DNA of 64,000 nucleotides, taken from contig JAAOMT010000518.1 of NCBI GenBank assembly GCA_016748015.1, forward strand, positions 445,556-509,555, in the 5' to 3' direction. Both the position numbers and the translations under genes were made by a program. Under the pieces are notes generated by a model that was not told where the DNA came from, ran no database searches, and saw only the letters and a list, made by a program, of their open reading frames with translations. Positions 35,561 to 46,402 of the stretch are shown here, piece after piece. The stretch comes from Geosiphon pyriformis (Eukaryota; Glomeromycota; Glomeromycetes; Archaeosporales; Geosiphonaceae). Position 1 is the first letter of the stretch. Every line of letters starts with the position of its first letter.

Positions 35561-36826
35561 TATTATAATTAAAACTCATAGTTTTTATTAATTATCATAT
35601 GTATTAGCCACTAATGTCATATAATTAGCCACTCTATTTTTAGATAGTAATTATTAATCTAATCAATAACTTAATTATTGACTTAATTAATAATTTAATT
35701 ATTGACTTAATTATTGATCTAATCATTAACTTAATTATTAACTTAATTAATAATTTAATTATTGACTTAATTATTGATCTAATTATTAACTTAATTATTA
35801 ACTTAATTATTAATCATTTTTAATAACTATATAAACAATGAATCTCTTAGCTGTAAAAAGATATAATCAAATATAAGAAATAACAACTATTATTTCAATT
35901 TTTCTTATATTATTTATTTTTCTTTTTTTATTTTCAAGTATTTGAATATCTTGAGATAAAAAATTATTTATTGGTATTTTTTTATTCTTTTTTTGATTCA
36001 TGTAATTATAGTATTTAAAAATTATTAAATAAAATATAATTGAAAAGCATATCTGATATTTGATATTAAATTCTAAAAGCATTAATATAAAACATAGAAT
36101 TATACCAGTGTATTATTATTTATTAACAATATAAACTATTTCTTTATTTTCAGATTCCTTAGTTATTTCTTGAAAAGAATAACAACTGAAATATTTTATA
36201 AGACTAATTTCATATATTAAATCTATAATTATTCAATTTACTTCTTAAAATTGAATTTTTTTTTGATTTATTCTATTATTATACAATTTTGTTCTCTTTT
36301 GCTATTCATTAACTTGTTACTTTAATTCATAACATAAAAGTGATGTTCTTTGTAAGGTTGTCAAAATTCACTTTGTTTCTTATTATATGAATAATTATTT
36401 ATATTTGTTACAACAATCAGAAAAACACTTTACAGCACATAACAGAAATAATCTAGATTTTATTAAATTCAATCTTCTGTTCTTTTGCTTAATTTGTTTT
36501 TTTAATGAAAAACAATCCAGTAAACAATTCCAAGATTTTTGGAATTGGTTTCTAAATAAGCATTTAGCTAAAACTTATATAATTTATATAATATATTTTT
36601 TGATCAAGTTTATTTTGAAAAAATCTTTAAAAAAAAAAACAACAACATCAATCAGTTTTTATACTCAATAATCTTTGAACAATAGTTTTCTGATTTCGAA
36701 TATTTGAATTACCAAATTCATATTTGAATTGTTGTTTACCAGTTAATTAAAACATTTTTTGAAACAGAAGAAAAAAATTACCAAACTGCTTCTGTTTTTA
36801 ATTTTTTTTTAAGTAAATTAGACTAT
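35561..36826 (+). mobile_element. Element E, part 1: 5' LTR, primer site and start of gag (gypsy, D family)
   Basis: The LTR 35561-36334 begins TATTATAATTAAAACTCATA (decayed form of the D LTR start TGTTATGGTTGAAAC) and ends ATTCATAACA. U3 is made of AACTTAATTATTG-type 12-bp repeats, a decayed version of those in D. Primer-binding relic at about 36341-36358 (GTGATGTTCTTTGTAAGG) differs from D's site only by four transitions. Gag follows and is interrupted at 36826 by element D. It resumes at 44553. Confidence 0.85.
36387..36826 (+). pseudogene. gag of element E, N-terminal part
   Basis: Starts MNNYLYLLQQSEKHFTAHN and matches D gag (MNDYLYLLQQSEKHFKVHN) through FQDFWNWFLN and beyond, with frame and stop changes from about 36580. 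The last readable residues before D are SKLDY. It continues without loss at 44553. Confidence 0.85.
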
Positions 36827-37478
36827 TGTTACAGGTTGAAGTAACAAATTAATGAATAGCAAAGGAGAACAGAATTGTAGGGTGATGGAAATAATCAAAG
36901 AGAATTCAATTTCAAAGAGTGAATTGAATAAGTATGGATTCAATGTACAAAATCAGTTTTATAAAATATCTTAGTCACTATTTTTTTCAAAAGGTAATTG
37001 GGGAATCTGAAGGTAGAGGGATAGTTCATACTGTCAACAAATGATCACACTTGGTATAATTCTATGCCTCACATCAGTGTTTTTAGAATTTAATATCAAG
37101 TATCAGATGTGCTCTTCAGTCACATTTTATTCAATAATCTTCAAATACTACACTTATATATTTCAGGAAAAGAGTAAGAATTAACCAACAAGTAATCTTT
37201 TATTTCAAGATGTTTGGATACTTAAAGGTAGAAAAAGAGAAATTAGTGATAAGAGAATGATTGAGATAAAAGTTGTTATTTTATTTATTTTTGATTATTT
37301 TGAACATGCTTTTCTACAGCTAAGAAATTCATTACTTATATAGCTGTCAAAAGTGATCAATGATCAGGTCAATGATTAGGTCAATGATCACTATCTAAAA
37401 ATAGTGTGGCTAATTTATATGACATCAGTGACTAATACATGTGATAATTAATAAGAAGTATAAGTTTTAACCATAATA
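36827..37478 (-). repeat. 3' LTR of element D
   Basis: On the + strand TGTTACAGGT...AACCATAATA, 652 bp. It aligns with 43805-44552 but has only about 3-4 of the 12-bp U3 units (37346-37396), which accounts for the length difference. The purine run AGAGCTCAATCTCTTTGAAAAG on the - strand lies just outside and may hold the polypurine tract. Confidence 0.88.
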
Positions 37479-37915
37479 TTATTCTTTTCAAAGAGATTGA
37501 GCTCTGGCAAAATCAAGCTATTTATGAGATAATTTATTTGAAGGGTTTTATCTAACTCAAAGCTAACTAGTTTGTTGAAGTCTTTTGTGGATAAGGTATA
37601 TAACACTTGAGGTGAAATGAGTTTTGTATTCAAAAGACCAAATCTTTGTATTAGAGTTTTGGCTCTTCTAGCAATAATTAAAACTTTGGAGACATCTAAC
37701 CATATAATGCCCAAAATTTCTGCTTGTATCTCTGAAGTTGTTTTCTTCATAAGTTTCATATCCTTTATGATTTCACCAAGACAACCATAGAGCTCTAATT
37801 GCCTTCCATATGACAAGTTTTTGTCTATGGATAAGATTTCTTGAAGTGTTTTTCCAATTGTGTTGAAAAGTAGGAGTATAGCTACTGTTATACTTTCCAA
37901 CAGATATTTATCCAT
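37448..37915 (-). pseudogene. Post-integrase ORF of element D, 155 aa, unknown function
   Basis: An uninterrupted ORF starting MDKYLLESITVAILLLFNTI and ending NNIMVKTYTSY, with its stop inside the 3' LTR. Helix-rich composition, no signal peptide, no clear motif; it does not obviously resemble the post-integrase segment of A/B/C. The frame is open upstream as well (TTTRREKIGSK...), so the true start may be earlier or it may be the tail of pol. I do not recognise it. Confidence 0.55.
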
Positions 37916-38189
37916 TTTACTACCAATTTTTTCTCTTCTAGTAGTAGTTTTCTTTGGTTTAATAATAGTATGTGTTCCACTGTTATCAGTTATAATGGTT
38001 TGTTTTTCAATAATCAGAGTAGCATTTGGATAGTTTTTGATCCAATACTTATAGAAAGTATAGAAGGTGTTTTAAATGTTTTGATCCAAAAAATAATTGT
38101 TCATGTCAGTTGAAGATACCTCTGTTTTGGGAATGGTGCATTTATTTATACTTGATTTTTGCTGATTATTTGAGTTAGTATTATCACAA

Positions 38190-39300
38190 CAGACAGCCAA
38201 TCAGATTATTTATAATATTTCTTGAGTTGTGTACCATAAACAGGATGATTATTGAAGATTGTTCCAGATTGATCTTGAAGAATATAAGACCTATTGTTCA
38301 AAACTTTGTTGACTATAAAGGGTTCTTTCTATTAGCTAGAAAACTTATCACCATAAATATTGTTTCTGTCAAAATGATATTCTAGTACTAAGTCACCAAT
38401 ACTTAAAGAAAGTGTTTTATAGGTTTTCTTTTTCTTAAGCTTTTTTTGAAACTGTTTTATCTTTTCAAAAGCAATTATTCATGCTTTTACTAAGAAGTCA
38501 AGAATGGTACCAAGTCTTCTTTGCAAAATGTCTTTGTAATTTCCTATTGTGATCTCTTCAAAAGGTATTGTTTCAATATTAGTTTTTATTAATAGTGTTG
38601 CCATGTATTCATAGAGCAGATAAAAAGATTTATAACTTGTTATGTTATGATTCACAGTTCTATAAGCAAACAAAGCTGAAGCCAGTACTTTGTCCTATAA
38701 GTTTGTTTCTTCACTGGTTTTGGTTAGAGTTTCACATAGTGTTCTATTAAAACGTTCCACTAAACCATTTATTTGAGAGTGATAAGGGGAAAAAAGTTTA
38801 TGATGTATTCCCATTTTTCTACAAAGTTCTTCAACCAATGTACTGAAAAAAGCTCTTTTTCTATCAGATAAAAGTTCTTTGGGGCAGCCATGATGGCAAA
38901 TGATATCTTCATAAATGAAATTGGCTATTGAGACTGCTGTTTGGTCTGGGGTGGCTCTTGCTTCTATCCACTTTGTAAGATAGTTGATAGCTGTAATAAT
39001 GTATCTGTTGTTATCAGGAGTTATTGTTAAAAGTCCAACAACATCTATACCAATTATGTCAAATGGTTGACCAACAAAGATTGGATGGATATCTTCTTTG
39101 TGATTGGATTTATCTTTTCTTTGGCAGATGTTACAGGTTTTGATGTATTTAGTCTTTTTCTAAGGTAGGCCAATAATAGCAAGCTAAAGTTTTCTGAATT
39201 GTCTTTGTTTTTCCAAAGTGTCCAGCTAATGAGTCAGTGTGCATGTTGTATATTACAATTTCTTTTTTTTCAAATCTGATGACTTTCTAGAAATGGTCAG
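38190..39300 (-). pseudogene. Integrase of element D
   Basis: Near 39120 CQRKDKS remains from the zinc finger. The core reads FDIIGIDVVGLL (first Asp), NYLTKWIEARA, CHHGCPKELLSDRKRAFF (second Asp), SPYHSQINGLVERFNRTLCE (Glu), then LFAYRTVNHN and a C-terminal part with LVLEYHFDRN and VYGTQLKKYY. The D, D and E residues all remain. A few stops interrupt (near 38699, 38478, 38328). Confidence 0.82.
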
Positions 39301-39653
39301 GATCTTTTTTGTTTCTTTTGTATAATTGGTTCTGGCAGATCAAATAGAAATTTGATTGTTTTTGCAAATGTTCTCTTTGCTGTTGAGTGTATTTTGGTGG
39401 GTATTGTCCTTTACCCAAAAATTCCATTAAGGCAGAGTAGTTGTTCAAGTCCATTATCGTGTTTGTTTGTGAAGAAATTACTAATAATTAATTTGGTTTG
39501 GTTTGAGAAGTTGTACTATCACTGGATGGTAAGTCTAGAGAAAGTGTCAGCATTTTAATGATTTGCTCCTTTGTAGTGTTGAATATTATAGTCAAATTCA
39601 TCCAAGTGGAGTATTCAGCAAGTTATTTGTTTGTGTTTCAGCTTCTTTTTATT

Positions 39654-40930
39654 TCACAGCCAAACCAAGACTTGATAATCTGTTACCATTAAGAATTTTG
39701 CACCAAAAAGATATTGATCCCAGTAGCTAGTAGCCCAAACTACTGCTAAACATTCTTGTTCAGTAATTGAATAGTTCTTTTCTGCTGGTGTAAAGAATCT
39801 ACTAACATATGCTATGGCATGTTCTCTGCCATTTTCATCTTTCTGTGAAAGGACAGCATTAAGTCTATAGCCAGATGTATCAGTATAGAGAATAAAAAGT
39901 TGGTCCAGATCAGGTTGCTTAAGAATTGGTTTAGTAACAAGTTTTTCCTTCAGAATTTTAAAAGCTTTTTGTTGATGAGTGCCCCAGTGATAATTGACAT
40001 TTTTTCTGAGTAGCTGATTGAGAAAAAAAGCAATTTTGAAGAAATCCTTGATAAATTTGTAATAGTAAGAAGCCAAACCAAGAAAAGAGCATAGTTCAGA
40101 AACATTCATTGGTTGTCTAATGTTCTGAACTTTTTCAACTTTAGCTGGGTCAGAGAAGATTCCATTTTTTGTAATAAGATGACCAAGAAACTGGGTAGAT
40201 TGGTGTCCAAAGAAAAATTTAATTGGGTTGATCTTAAGACCAGCATTTCTGAGCAGGTCAAAAATCTTCTGTAAATGTTCAAGGTGTTCATTCCAGATTT
40301 TTGAATATACTATTATGTCATCCAAGTAAACCAGAACAAAGTTTTTTTTTACTGATTCAAATACTTTATCCATTAGGCGTTGAAAGGTGAGAGGAGCATT
40401 GGTAAGACCAAAAGACATGACTGTGAATTCATAGATGCCATACTTGGTAATGAAAGCAGTTTTCTTTCTGCTTTCTAGATCCATCTTTACTTGCCAGAAT
40501 TCAGCAGTTAAGTCAATAATTAAGAAGAAAGCAGCACCATTAAATTTATCTAGCATTGCATCAATTTTGGGAAGTGGATACATGTCTCTTATAGTGATAG
40601 TATTTAGTTGGCAGTAGTCAACACAAAAGCATAAGGTTTTATCTTTCTTGAATACCACTACAACTAGGAAAGCTTATTTACTCTTGGTTTTTTGTATGAA
40701 TCCAAGATCTTTCATCCGGTTTATCTCTTTCTTAATAAACTCATTATTGTGTTGATTAGATTGATAATGCTTCAAATGGATGGGGTGAGTTTCTTTTGTG
40801 GTGATAGTGTGTTGTATTACATGAGTTTGTCTAGCGGTATCATCTTCTTTTGAGATAACTGGGCTATTTTTAGCCAACAGATTTTCAATGTCCACTTTTC
40901 TTTCTTCAGGAAAAGGTTCTCTTTGTTTTA
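39654..40930 (-). pseudogene. Reverse transcriptase and RNase H of element D
   Basis: Linker and RT N-terminus at 40674-40930 (KEINRMKDLGFIQ), one TAA at 40674, then 334 uninterrupted residues: VVVFKKDKTLCFCVDY, FFLIIDLTAEFWQVKMD, TNAPLTFQRLMDKVF, VYLDDIIVYSK with an intact YLDD box, FLGLASYYYKFIKDF, then RNase H with LYTDTSGYRLNAVLS and TEQECLAVVWAT. Only slightly damaged; some substitutions fit single transitions. Confidence 0.9.
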
Positions 40931-40994
40931 CAACTAATGATTGGATTTCAGGTGGTTCATTCTCAAAGAACTTTTGTACTTTTTTAAGTTCTTC

Positions 40995-41207
40995 TTAAGG
41001 TATCAAGCTAATTGGTTCCCAATTTTTGTAATAGATCAGGCAGGATTTGCATTTATCACTTGGTGAATACAAAGGTTTATTACACCAGCACCATGCACAA
41101 GGGCCATGCCACCAATAACTGTATTTGACTTTTTTGCCAGGTTTTTTGTCAAAAATTCTTCTGAGGATATTATAGTAGGGCCAGCAGATCAGTTTGCCAT
41201 TCACCAT
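40995..41207 (-). pseudogene. Cys cluster between protease and RT of element D
   Basis: Open 70 residues containing YWWHGPCAWCWCNKPLYS, then KCKSC. The C-x2-C-x-C...C-x2-C spacing suggests a small zinc-binding module, in the same slot where A/B/C carry their larger Cys-rich region. Function unknown. Confidence 0.6.
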
Positions 41208-41300
41208 AATTCCTTCTTTGTTAGCTTTAACATTGTCCAGAGGCTTGCCATTGCTGGTAAAAATGGTATAGATGAGTTCAGCAGTTTCTTTTTGTTTTTC

Positions 41301-41785
41301 TTAATTTTTATCATCATTGCTCTTATCATTATCTGATTCATCTAATTGTTCTTCTTCTTGGTTTTGTTGGATTATTGAAAGAATTGTCCAATGATAGCAC
41401 TTAATCACAATAGGTTTCTCACCACATCTGATGGTTAGTTCACAAAGTTCATAATCAAGCAAGGCTTTTGTTTTCTTGAGCCATTTATTGCCAACTATTA
41501 TGGTGTATTCTTTTGCTTCAGATACTTCCATGTCAGTTTCAATGCTGATGCCATTAATTCGGACAGAAACAGCTTTGGCTATGCCAAATCTTTCTTTTTG
41601 TTACCATGTATATTGGTCATTGGTCTTGTAAATAGTTCATCAATTTTTCTGTCAATTGCTTCTAAAAAGTGTTTGGCAATAATACTAACCAATGATCTAC
41701 TGTCCAGGATCAAATCAATAAAGTAGCCAGCCACTTGGGCTTTGCAAATCAGAGGAGTGACATTGCTGTTGTCAGCAAATCCAGC
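41301..41785 (-). pseudogene. Aspartic protease of element D
   Basis: The catalytic box reads LILDSRSLVSIIAKHF where D-S-G/D-T-G is expected, so the glycine is Arg (a single G-to-A change can explain it). The C-terminal part YTIIVGNKWLKKTKALLDYE matches the end of the B protease (YQALIGNDWLSKTNTILD). An acidic stretch (EEEQLDESDNDKSND) follows. Inactive as it stands unless this family tolerates Arg. Confidence 0.75.
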
Positions 41786-43752
41786 TTAATGAGAGTGTTT
41801 ATTGGTTTTTGGTGTTTTCTTCTTTGGTATTAATAATTTGCAAAGGTCTTTTCTGAATTGGGGATGGGTTATTAACTGGCCAAAGGTAATGTAAGCAGAA
41901 GTTTCTATGAGATCTTTGACAACAGAATATGGTCCAGATTTTTGTACAATTTTTGGAGGTTCCAACTTTGGAGAATTTTTAAAAACTTTAGCTTTTGGTA
42001 GTTCATTGTTATTAGTGGTTGATGTGAAGGCTTTTTTTGGATTTATAACGAAATCAACTTTGGCTTTCTTCTTCTTTCTTGTTGGTTCAGAAGTGTTGAT
42101 TGCTAGTTCATTCATATCATGGTCATTATCAGTTAGGTTAAAAACATAAAAGAGGTTTTCTTCTGATTGGCTTGCACTCTTACCCTTTGGAGGTGTGCCT
42201 ACCAATTTAAAGGCTAATAAACAGTGGCTTTCACTAGGGGATTCTCTCCAAAGAAATTGATGTTGGCATGATTGGGTCTTTGATTGGAAACATTATTATT
42301 GTTGGGTCTGTTATTCTGGGTGTCATTATTTCTAGGAGCTGGAGGGAGCAATAGAAGATTGTTACAGTCTCTTGAGAAGTATTCAGTTAATTCACAGCAA
42401 TAACACACAGATGAGTCACAATTTTGCTGTTTTTAATATAGTAGTTGTTGGGGCTGATTTAAACAGGATTCAAATCTGGGTCTTTGGGATTGTTGGTTGT
42501 CTCTGACTGCTTAAGCTAATGGTTCTAATAGCCAAGCAAGGTTAGCAGTAAGTCTGTCTATTAACTGTTCATTAAGATCTTGAGTATGAGTGGCAAAAGA
42601 AGTTGCAGCCATTTGTGGAGCTAGAGCCATAGCAGGAGCAGGAGCAAAAACTGGAAGTGTAAATCCCAAATGCATCCTTTGGTTATCTTCAATTCTTTGT
42701 TCCAGTTTAATAGCCATGTCCATTGTTGGGTTGTGTTTTAAAGCCAAGAGAGGCCAAAAAGCATATGATAGATCAGTTCTTAATCCTTTTGTAAAGGAAT
42801 GGATCTTTTGCTCTTTTGTTTAGTTTCTTCCAGAGTCTACATATTTGATTAGCTTTCTGATAGCTTTGGCATATTCAGTCACTACTTCTCCAGGGCCTTG
42901 GGTTTTTCTTTCCAATTCCATGTGCCATTTGGATATTAATATTGGAGTTCTGAACTTGATCTCAAACCAGGTAGTGAAAGAGGTATTTTCTTTTTCAGTA
43001 TTGGTTGGTATCCATCTAATTATTTGGTGTTGAGCATTGGCATCTGTTTCTTGTGAGAACCAGGTAGCAGGAGAGTCTTGGAAATAGCTGCCAACGATTT
43101 GGAACTTGTATTTTTTATCATACTGGTTGGCTGTGGCAGCTCTTTTAAAATCATTTAATCATTCAATTGGATCTTGTGCATCACCTCTAAATAGTGGTAG
43201 TGGGGTATTGTTTCTTCTTCCTAGAGTAGTTTGTATATTTTGGAGGGCAGCCAGAATGTTTGCTTGCATGGAGTCATTAGCCATTGGTTTAGGGATAACT
43301 GTTTGTGTAGATGAGTTTAATTTGCTTGATAAAAGATCAAAAACAGGAGCAGTTTAGTAGCTTTCTTCTTCTGTTTCAAAGAAAATTTCAGTTGCTTAAT
43401 GGGCAGCAATCCAAATGTGGATTTGATGATTCAGATATTCGAAATCAGAAGGCTGTTGTTCAAAAATTGTAGAATACAAGAGCTGATTGATACTGTTGTT
43501 TCTTTTTTTAAAGTTGTCTTCAAAATAAGCTTGATCAAAGTAATAGATTGTATAAGCTGTGTAGGTTTCAGCTGAATGCTCATTTAGGAACCAGTTCCAA
43601 AAGTCTTGGAATTGTCTGCTGGATTGTTCTTTAATGGGAAAGCAAATCAAGCAGGAGGACAAAGGATTGAGTTCAATAAAGTCTAGATTGTTTTTGTTGT
43701 GTACTTTAAAGTGTTTTTCTGATTGTTGTAGCAAGTATAAATAATCATTCAT
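41786..43752 (-). pseudogene. gag of element D
   Basis: Starts MNDYLYLLQQSEKHFKVHN at 43752, one interruption near 43390, then capsid-like sequence with NNTPLPLFRGDAQDPIE, ATWFSQET, FRTPILISKWHMELE and LRTDLSYAFWPLLALKHNP. An Ala/Pro-rich hinge follows. The zinc knuckle at about 42380-42420 reads CYCCELTEYFSRDC, with Tyr in place of the His (CAT to TAT). A Lys-rich linker (EPTRKKKKAKVDF) leads to protease. Confidence 0.85.
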
Positions 43753-43781
43753 ACAATAAGAAACAAAGTGGATTTTGACAA

Positions 43782-43798
43782 CCTTACAGGGAGCACCA
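43782..43798 (-). other. Primer-binding site of element D
   Basis: The - strand reads TGGTGCTCCCTGTAAGG, six bases inside the 5' LTR. It is the complement of a tRNA 3' end (CCTTACAGGGAGCACCA, ending in CCA). The identical 17 bases are found in element B, so two gypsy families use the same primer tRNA. Which tRNA it is I cannot say. Confidence 0.8.
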
Positions 43799-43804
43799 CT
43801 TTTA

Positions 43805-44552
43805 TGTTACAGATTGGAGTAACAAGCTAATAGATAGCAAGGGAGAACAGAATTGTAAGGTAATGAAAATAATCAAAGAGAATTCAACTTCAAAGAGCGA
43901 ATTGAATAAATATAAATTCAATGTGTAAAATCAGTCTCATAAAATATCTCAGTTACTATTCTTTTCAAAAAATAACTGGGGAATCTGAAGATAGAGAGAT
44001 AGTCTATACTATCAACAAATAATCACACTTGGTATAATTCTATGCCTTATATCGGTGCTCTTAAAATTCAATATCAAGTATCAGATGTGCTTTTTAGTCA
44101 CATTTTATTCAATAATCTTCAAATGCTATACTTATACATTTCAGAAAAAGGATAAGAATTAACTAACAAGTAATTTTTTATCTCAAGATGTTTGGATACT
44201 TGAAGATAGGGAAAGAGAAATTAGCAATAAGAGAATAATTGAGATGAAAGTTGTTATTTTATTTATTTTTGATTATTTTGAACATGCTTTTTTATAGCTA
44301 AGAGATTCATCACTTATATAGCTGTCAAAAGTGGTTAATGATCAGGTCAATGACTAGGTTAATAATTAGGTCAATGGTCAAGTCAATGATTAGGTCATTA
44401 ATCAGGTTAATAATCAGGTTAATAATCAGGTTAATAGTCAGGTCATTGATCAAGTTAATGATCACTATCTAAAAATAGTGTGGCTAATTTATATAACATC
44501 AGTGGCTAATACATGTAATAATTAATAAGAAATATAAGTTTCAACCATAACA
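43805..44552 (-). repeat. 5' LTR of element D
   Basis: On the + strand TGTTACAGAT...AACCATAACA, 748 bp. U3 holds about a dozen 12-bp units of AATGATCAGGTC type (44335-44464). On the - strand a TATATAAG box follows them (44313-44320). Longer than the 3' LTR only because of extra repeat units. Confidence 0.9.
44335..44464 (-). promoter_or_regulatory. 12-bp tandem repeats in U3 of element D
   Basis: Repeats of (A/T)AATGATCAGGTC with small changes; TGATCA palindromes and AGGTCA half-sites recur. Immediately upstream of the TATA box in the direction of transcription. About 12 units here, about 4 in the partner LTR. Confidence 0.7.
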
Positions 44553-45360
44553 CTATTTTACACAAACAGCTACCTCTGAATCAATGACTGCTGATCTTAT
44601 ATAAACAAACATCTTGGCCACTCTTCAAGATATACAAACTGCTTTAGAATAAAAAAATAACACTTTATTACCATTATTTAAAAGTGATATTTAAAACTCA
44701 ATTAAATAATTAGATAATTTTGAAAAAACAGTTACAGTTAACCAATATAATATTGAATACAAATTCCAAATTGTTGGTGGCTATCTCCAAGGTTTTTTTG
44801 CCACTTGGTTTTTACAAAAAACTAATATTAATACTTATTAAAAAATTATTAGATAAACACCAACAAATACCAGAAAAAAAAACATTTTTTTTATTACTTG
44901 GTTTAAAAACAAATTTAGAACTTCTATTTTGATTTCTAAATAGCATATGAAATTAGAAAAAAGAACTTAAAGTTTTAATAAAGTTGTAATTAAATACACA
45001 AAAGCAATTAAAAAGCTTATTAAAATAGTAAACTTTGAAAAAAATAAGATTAAAAAACAAAAAATTCACTCCTTTACAAAAAAATTGAGAATTAACTTAT
45101 CTTATGCTTTGTAGTCTCTCTTGGCTCTAAAAAATAATCTCACAATAAATATGGTCATTGAACTTACACAAAAAATTAAAAACAATTAAAGAATATATTT
45201 GGAATTTTCTCTTTTAGTTTTTGTTTTTGCTTCTATTTTGGCTTCTGCTTTTTAAATAACTACTATTTTTTTGCAATTCAAACCCAAGATTCCAATAAAC
45301 AATTGATAGATAAACTTATAACTAATTTTGTTTGGTTACTAAAGTTTTTAGTTCAAGCAG
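44553..45360 (+). pseudogene. gag of element E, second part, cut by element C
   Basis: Joined to 36826 it continues the gag frame: FTQTATSESMTADL, ILATLQDIQTALE, NNTLLPLFKSD, YKFQIVGGYLQGFFATWF, FRTSILIS and KLRINLSYAL, each matching D gag. Near the end it reads NKQLIDKLITNFVWLLK, as D NEQLIDRLTANLAWLLE. Stops sit at D's Q/W/R positions. It ends at 45360 where the LTR of element C starts. Confidence 0.82.
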
Positions 45361-46402
45361 TGTTACGGGTAAACTTGGTGGATAATGAAAATAGTAATGT
45401 TTGGTGCTTTCAATTATTGGTAATATGTTTTCTATGTAATTCTGTTGGCTTAGTCTCAATTATCAGTTTCTGAAGGTCTATTTCTGAATGTGAATTTACC
45501 TGTTGAGTTCTTTAATTATAAGACACAGAGTTTGTCTTTTGTGGATTGCAATGTCTTCTATAAATGTAAGCTTTTCTTTTCTGAGCTAATAAGCACAGTC
45601 ATTAAGGTCTGGTAGTGTCTTTTTGTCTTTCTGGTAAGCTAACAAGATAACGTTAATATCTAAAACCTAAGGGGAACCTCCCTCTTTTACCAGGCTATCA
45701 CGAAGTCTATTCTCAGACAGTCAATTTTACTATGTTGCCACTCTACAAAAAAAAATAAGAAAAAAAAAGAAAAAAAAAGATAAATTAGTATTATCAACTA
45801 CCATGATTAAGAGCGATTGGTCCAAGTTGTTAATAGTTCAAGACAGTTATGCTAAAAGCATTTGTCCTGGAACAAAGGTATGAAACAATAGTCAATTCAC
45901 GTAAATTCTACACAGTTTGAGAACATAAATTCATGATTCTAATTTCTCAATAATTGATTTATTTCAAAAGATGAATATGAAATATAATAAATAAGAAGGG
46001 GGTATAGATATTTGTTTCTTGTCTAGTGGTTCATATCTATCTCTGCTCTTTTCTACTTTCTACTACTACTTGCTTTTATACATTCTTTTGGTTTTACAGA
46101 ATTGCTTCTGATTGTTTTGTTATTAATAATTATTGCTTTGTTATTTTTGTTATTGCTTCGTTCTTCTATGTTATTACTAGTTATCCTATATTATAACACG
46201 TTTTCTAGTGTTATTTTGTGTTATCTCACATTGTAACATGTTATCTTGTGTTATCCTAAGTTATAACATGTTATTCAATGTTATTGTGCGCTATCCTAAG
46301 TTATAACGCATTATTCAACATTATTGCATGATATTCTGTGTTATATCATGTTTTGGTCACGTTTCTTCATAACTTCAGATTGGTTTTTCTACTTGGATAA
46401 CA
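45361..46402 (-). repeat. 3' LTR of element C
   Basis: On the + strand TGTTACGGGT...TTGGATAACA, about 1042 bp. Orientation is given by a TATAAAAG box at 46073-46080 (- strand) followed by AGTAGTAGTAGAAAGTAGAAAAG, homologous to the start region of the A/B LTRs, and by an AT-rich R/U5. A purine run on the - strand (AAAAAGAGAGAGATAA, 46403-46418) precedes it and fits a polypurine tract. The matching 5' LTR lies beyond the right edge. Confidence 0.75.
46180..46355 (-). promoter_or_regulatory. U3 repeats with ATAACATGTTAT palindromes in the C LTR
   Basis: Units of exactly 40 bp (for example 46259-46298 and 46299-46338), with at least four copies counting decayed ones. The core ATAACATGTTAT (46263-46274) is a perfect 12-base palindrome. 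It lies upstream of the TATAAAAG box in the direction of transcription. Confidence 0.65.

Larger units (their letters stand above)
36827..44552 (-). mobile_element. Element D: complete Ty3/gypsy retrotransposon inserted in gag of E
   Basis: 7726 bp with two LTRs, flanked by the 4-bp duplication ctat (36823-36826 and 44553-44556). Reading the - strand from the right: LTR, primer-binding site, gag, protease, Cys cluster, RT, RNase H, integrase, an unknown ORF, LTR. It belongs to a different family from A/B/C and has no dUTPase. It has fewer stops than the other gypsy copies and the longest open pol piece (334 residues). Confidence 0.92.

Noticed and set aside
41106-41336. Short hydrophobic + strand ORF inside element D
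   Set aside because: Antisense of the protease and Cys cluster of D; no independent support.
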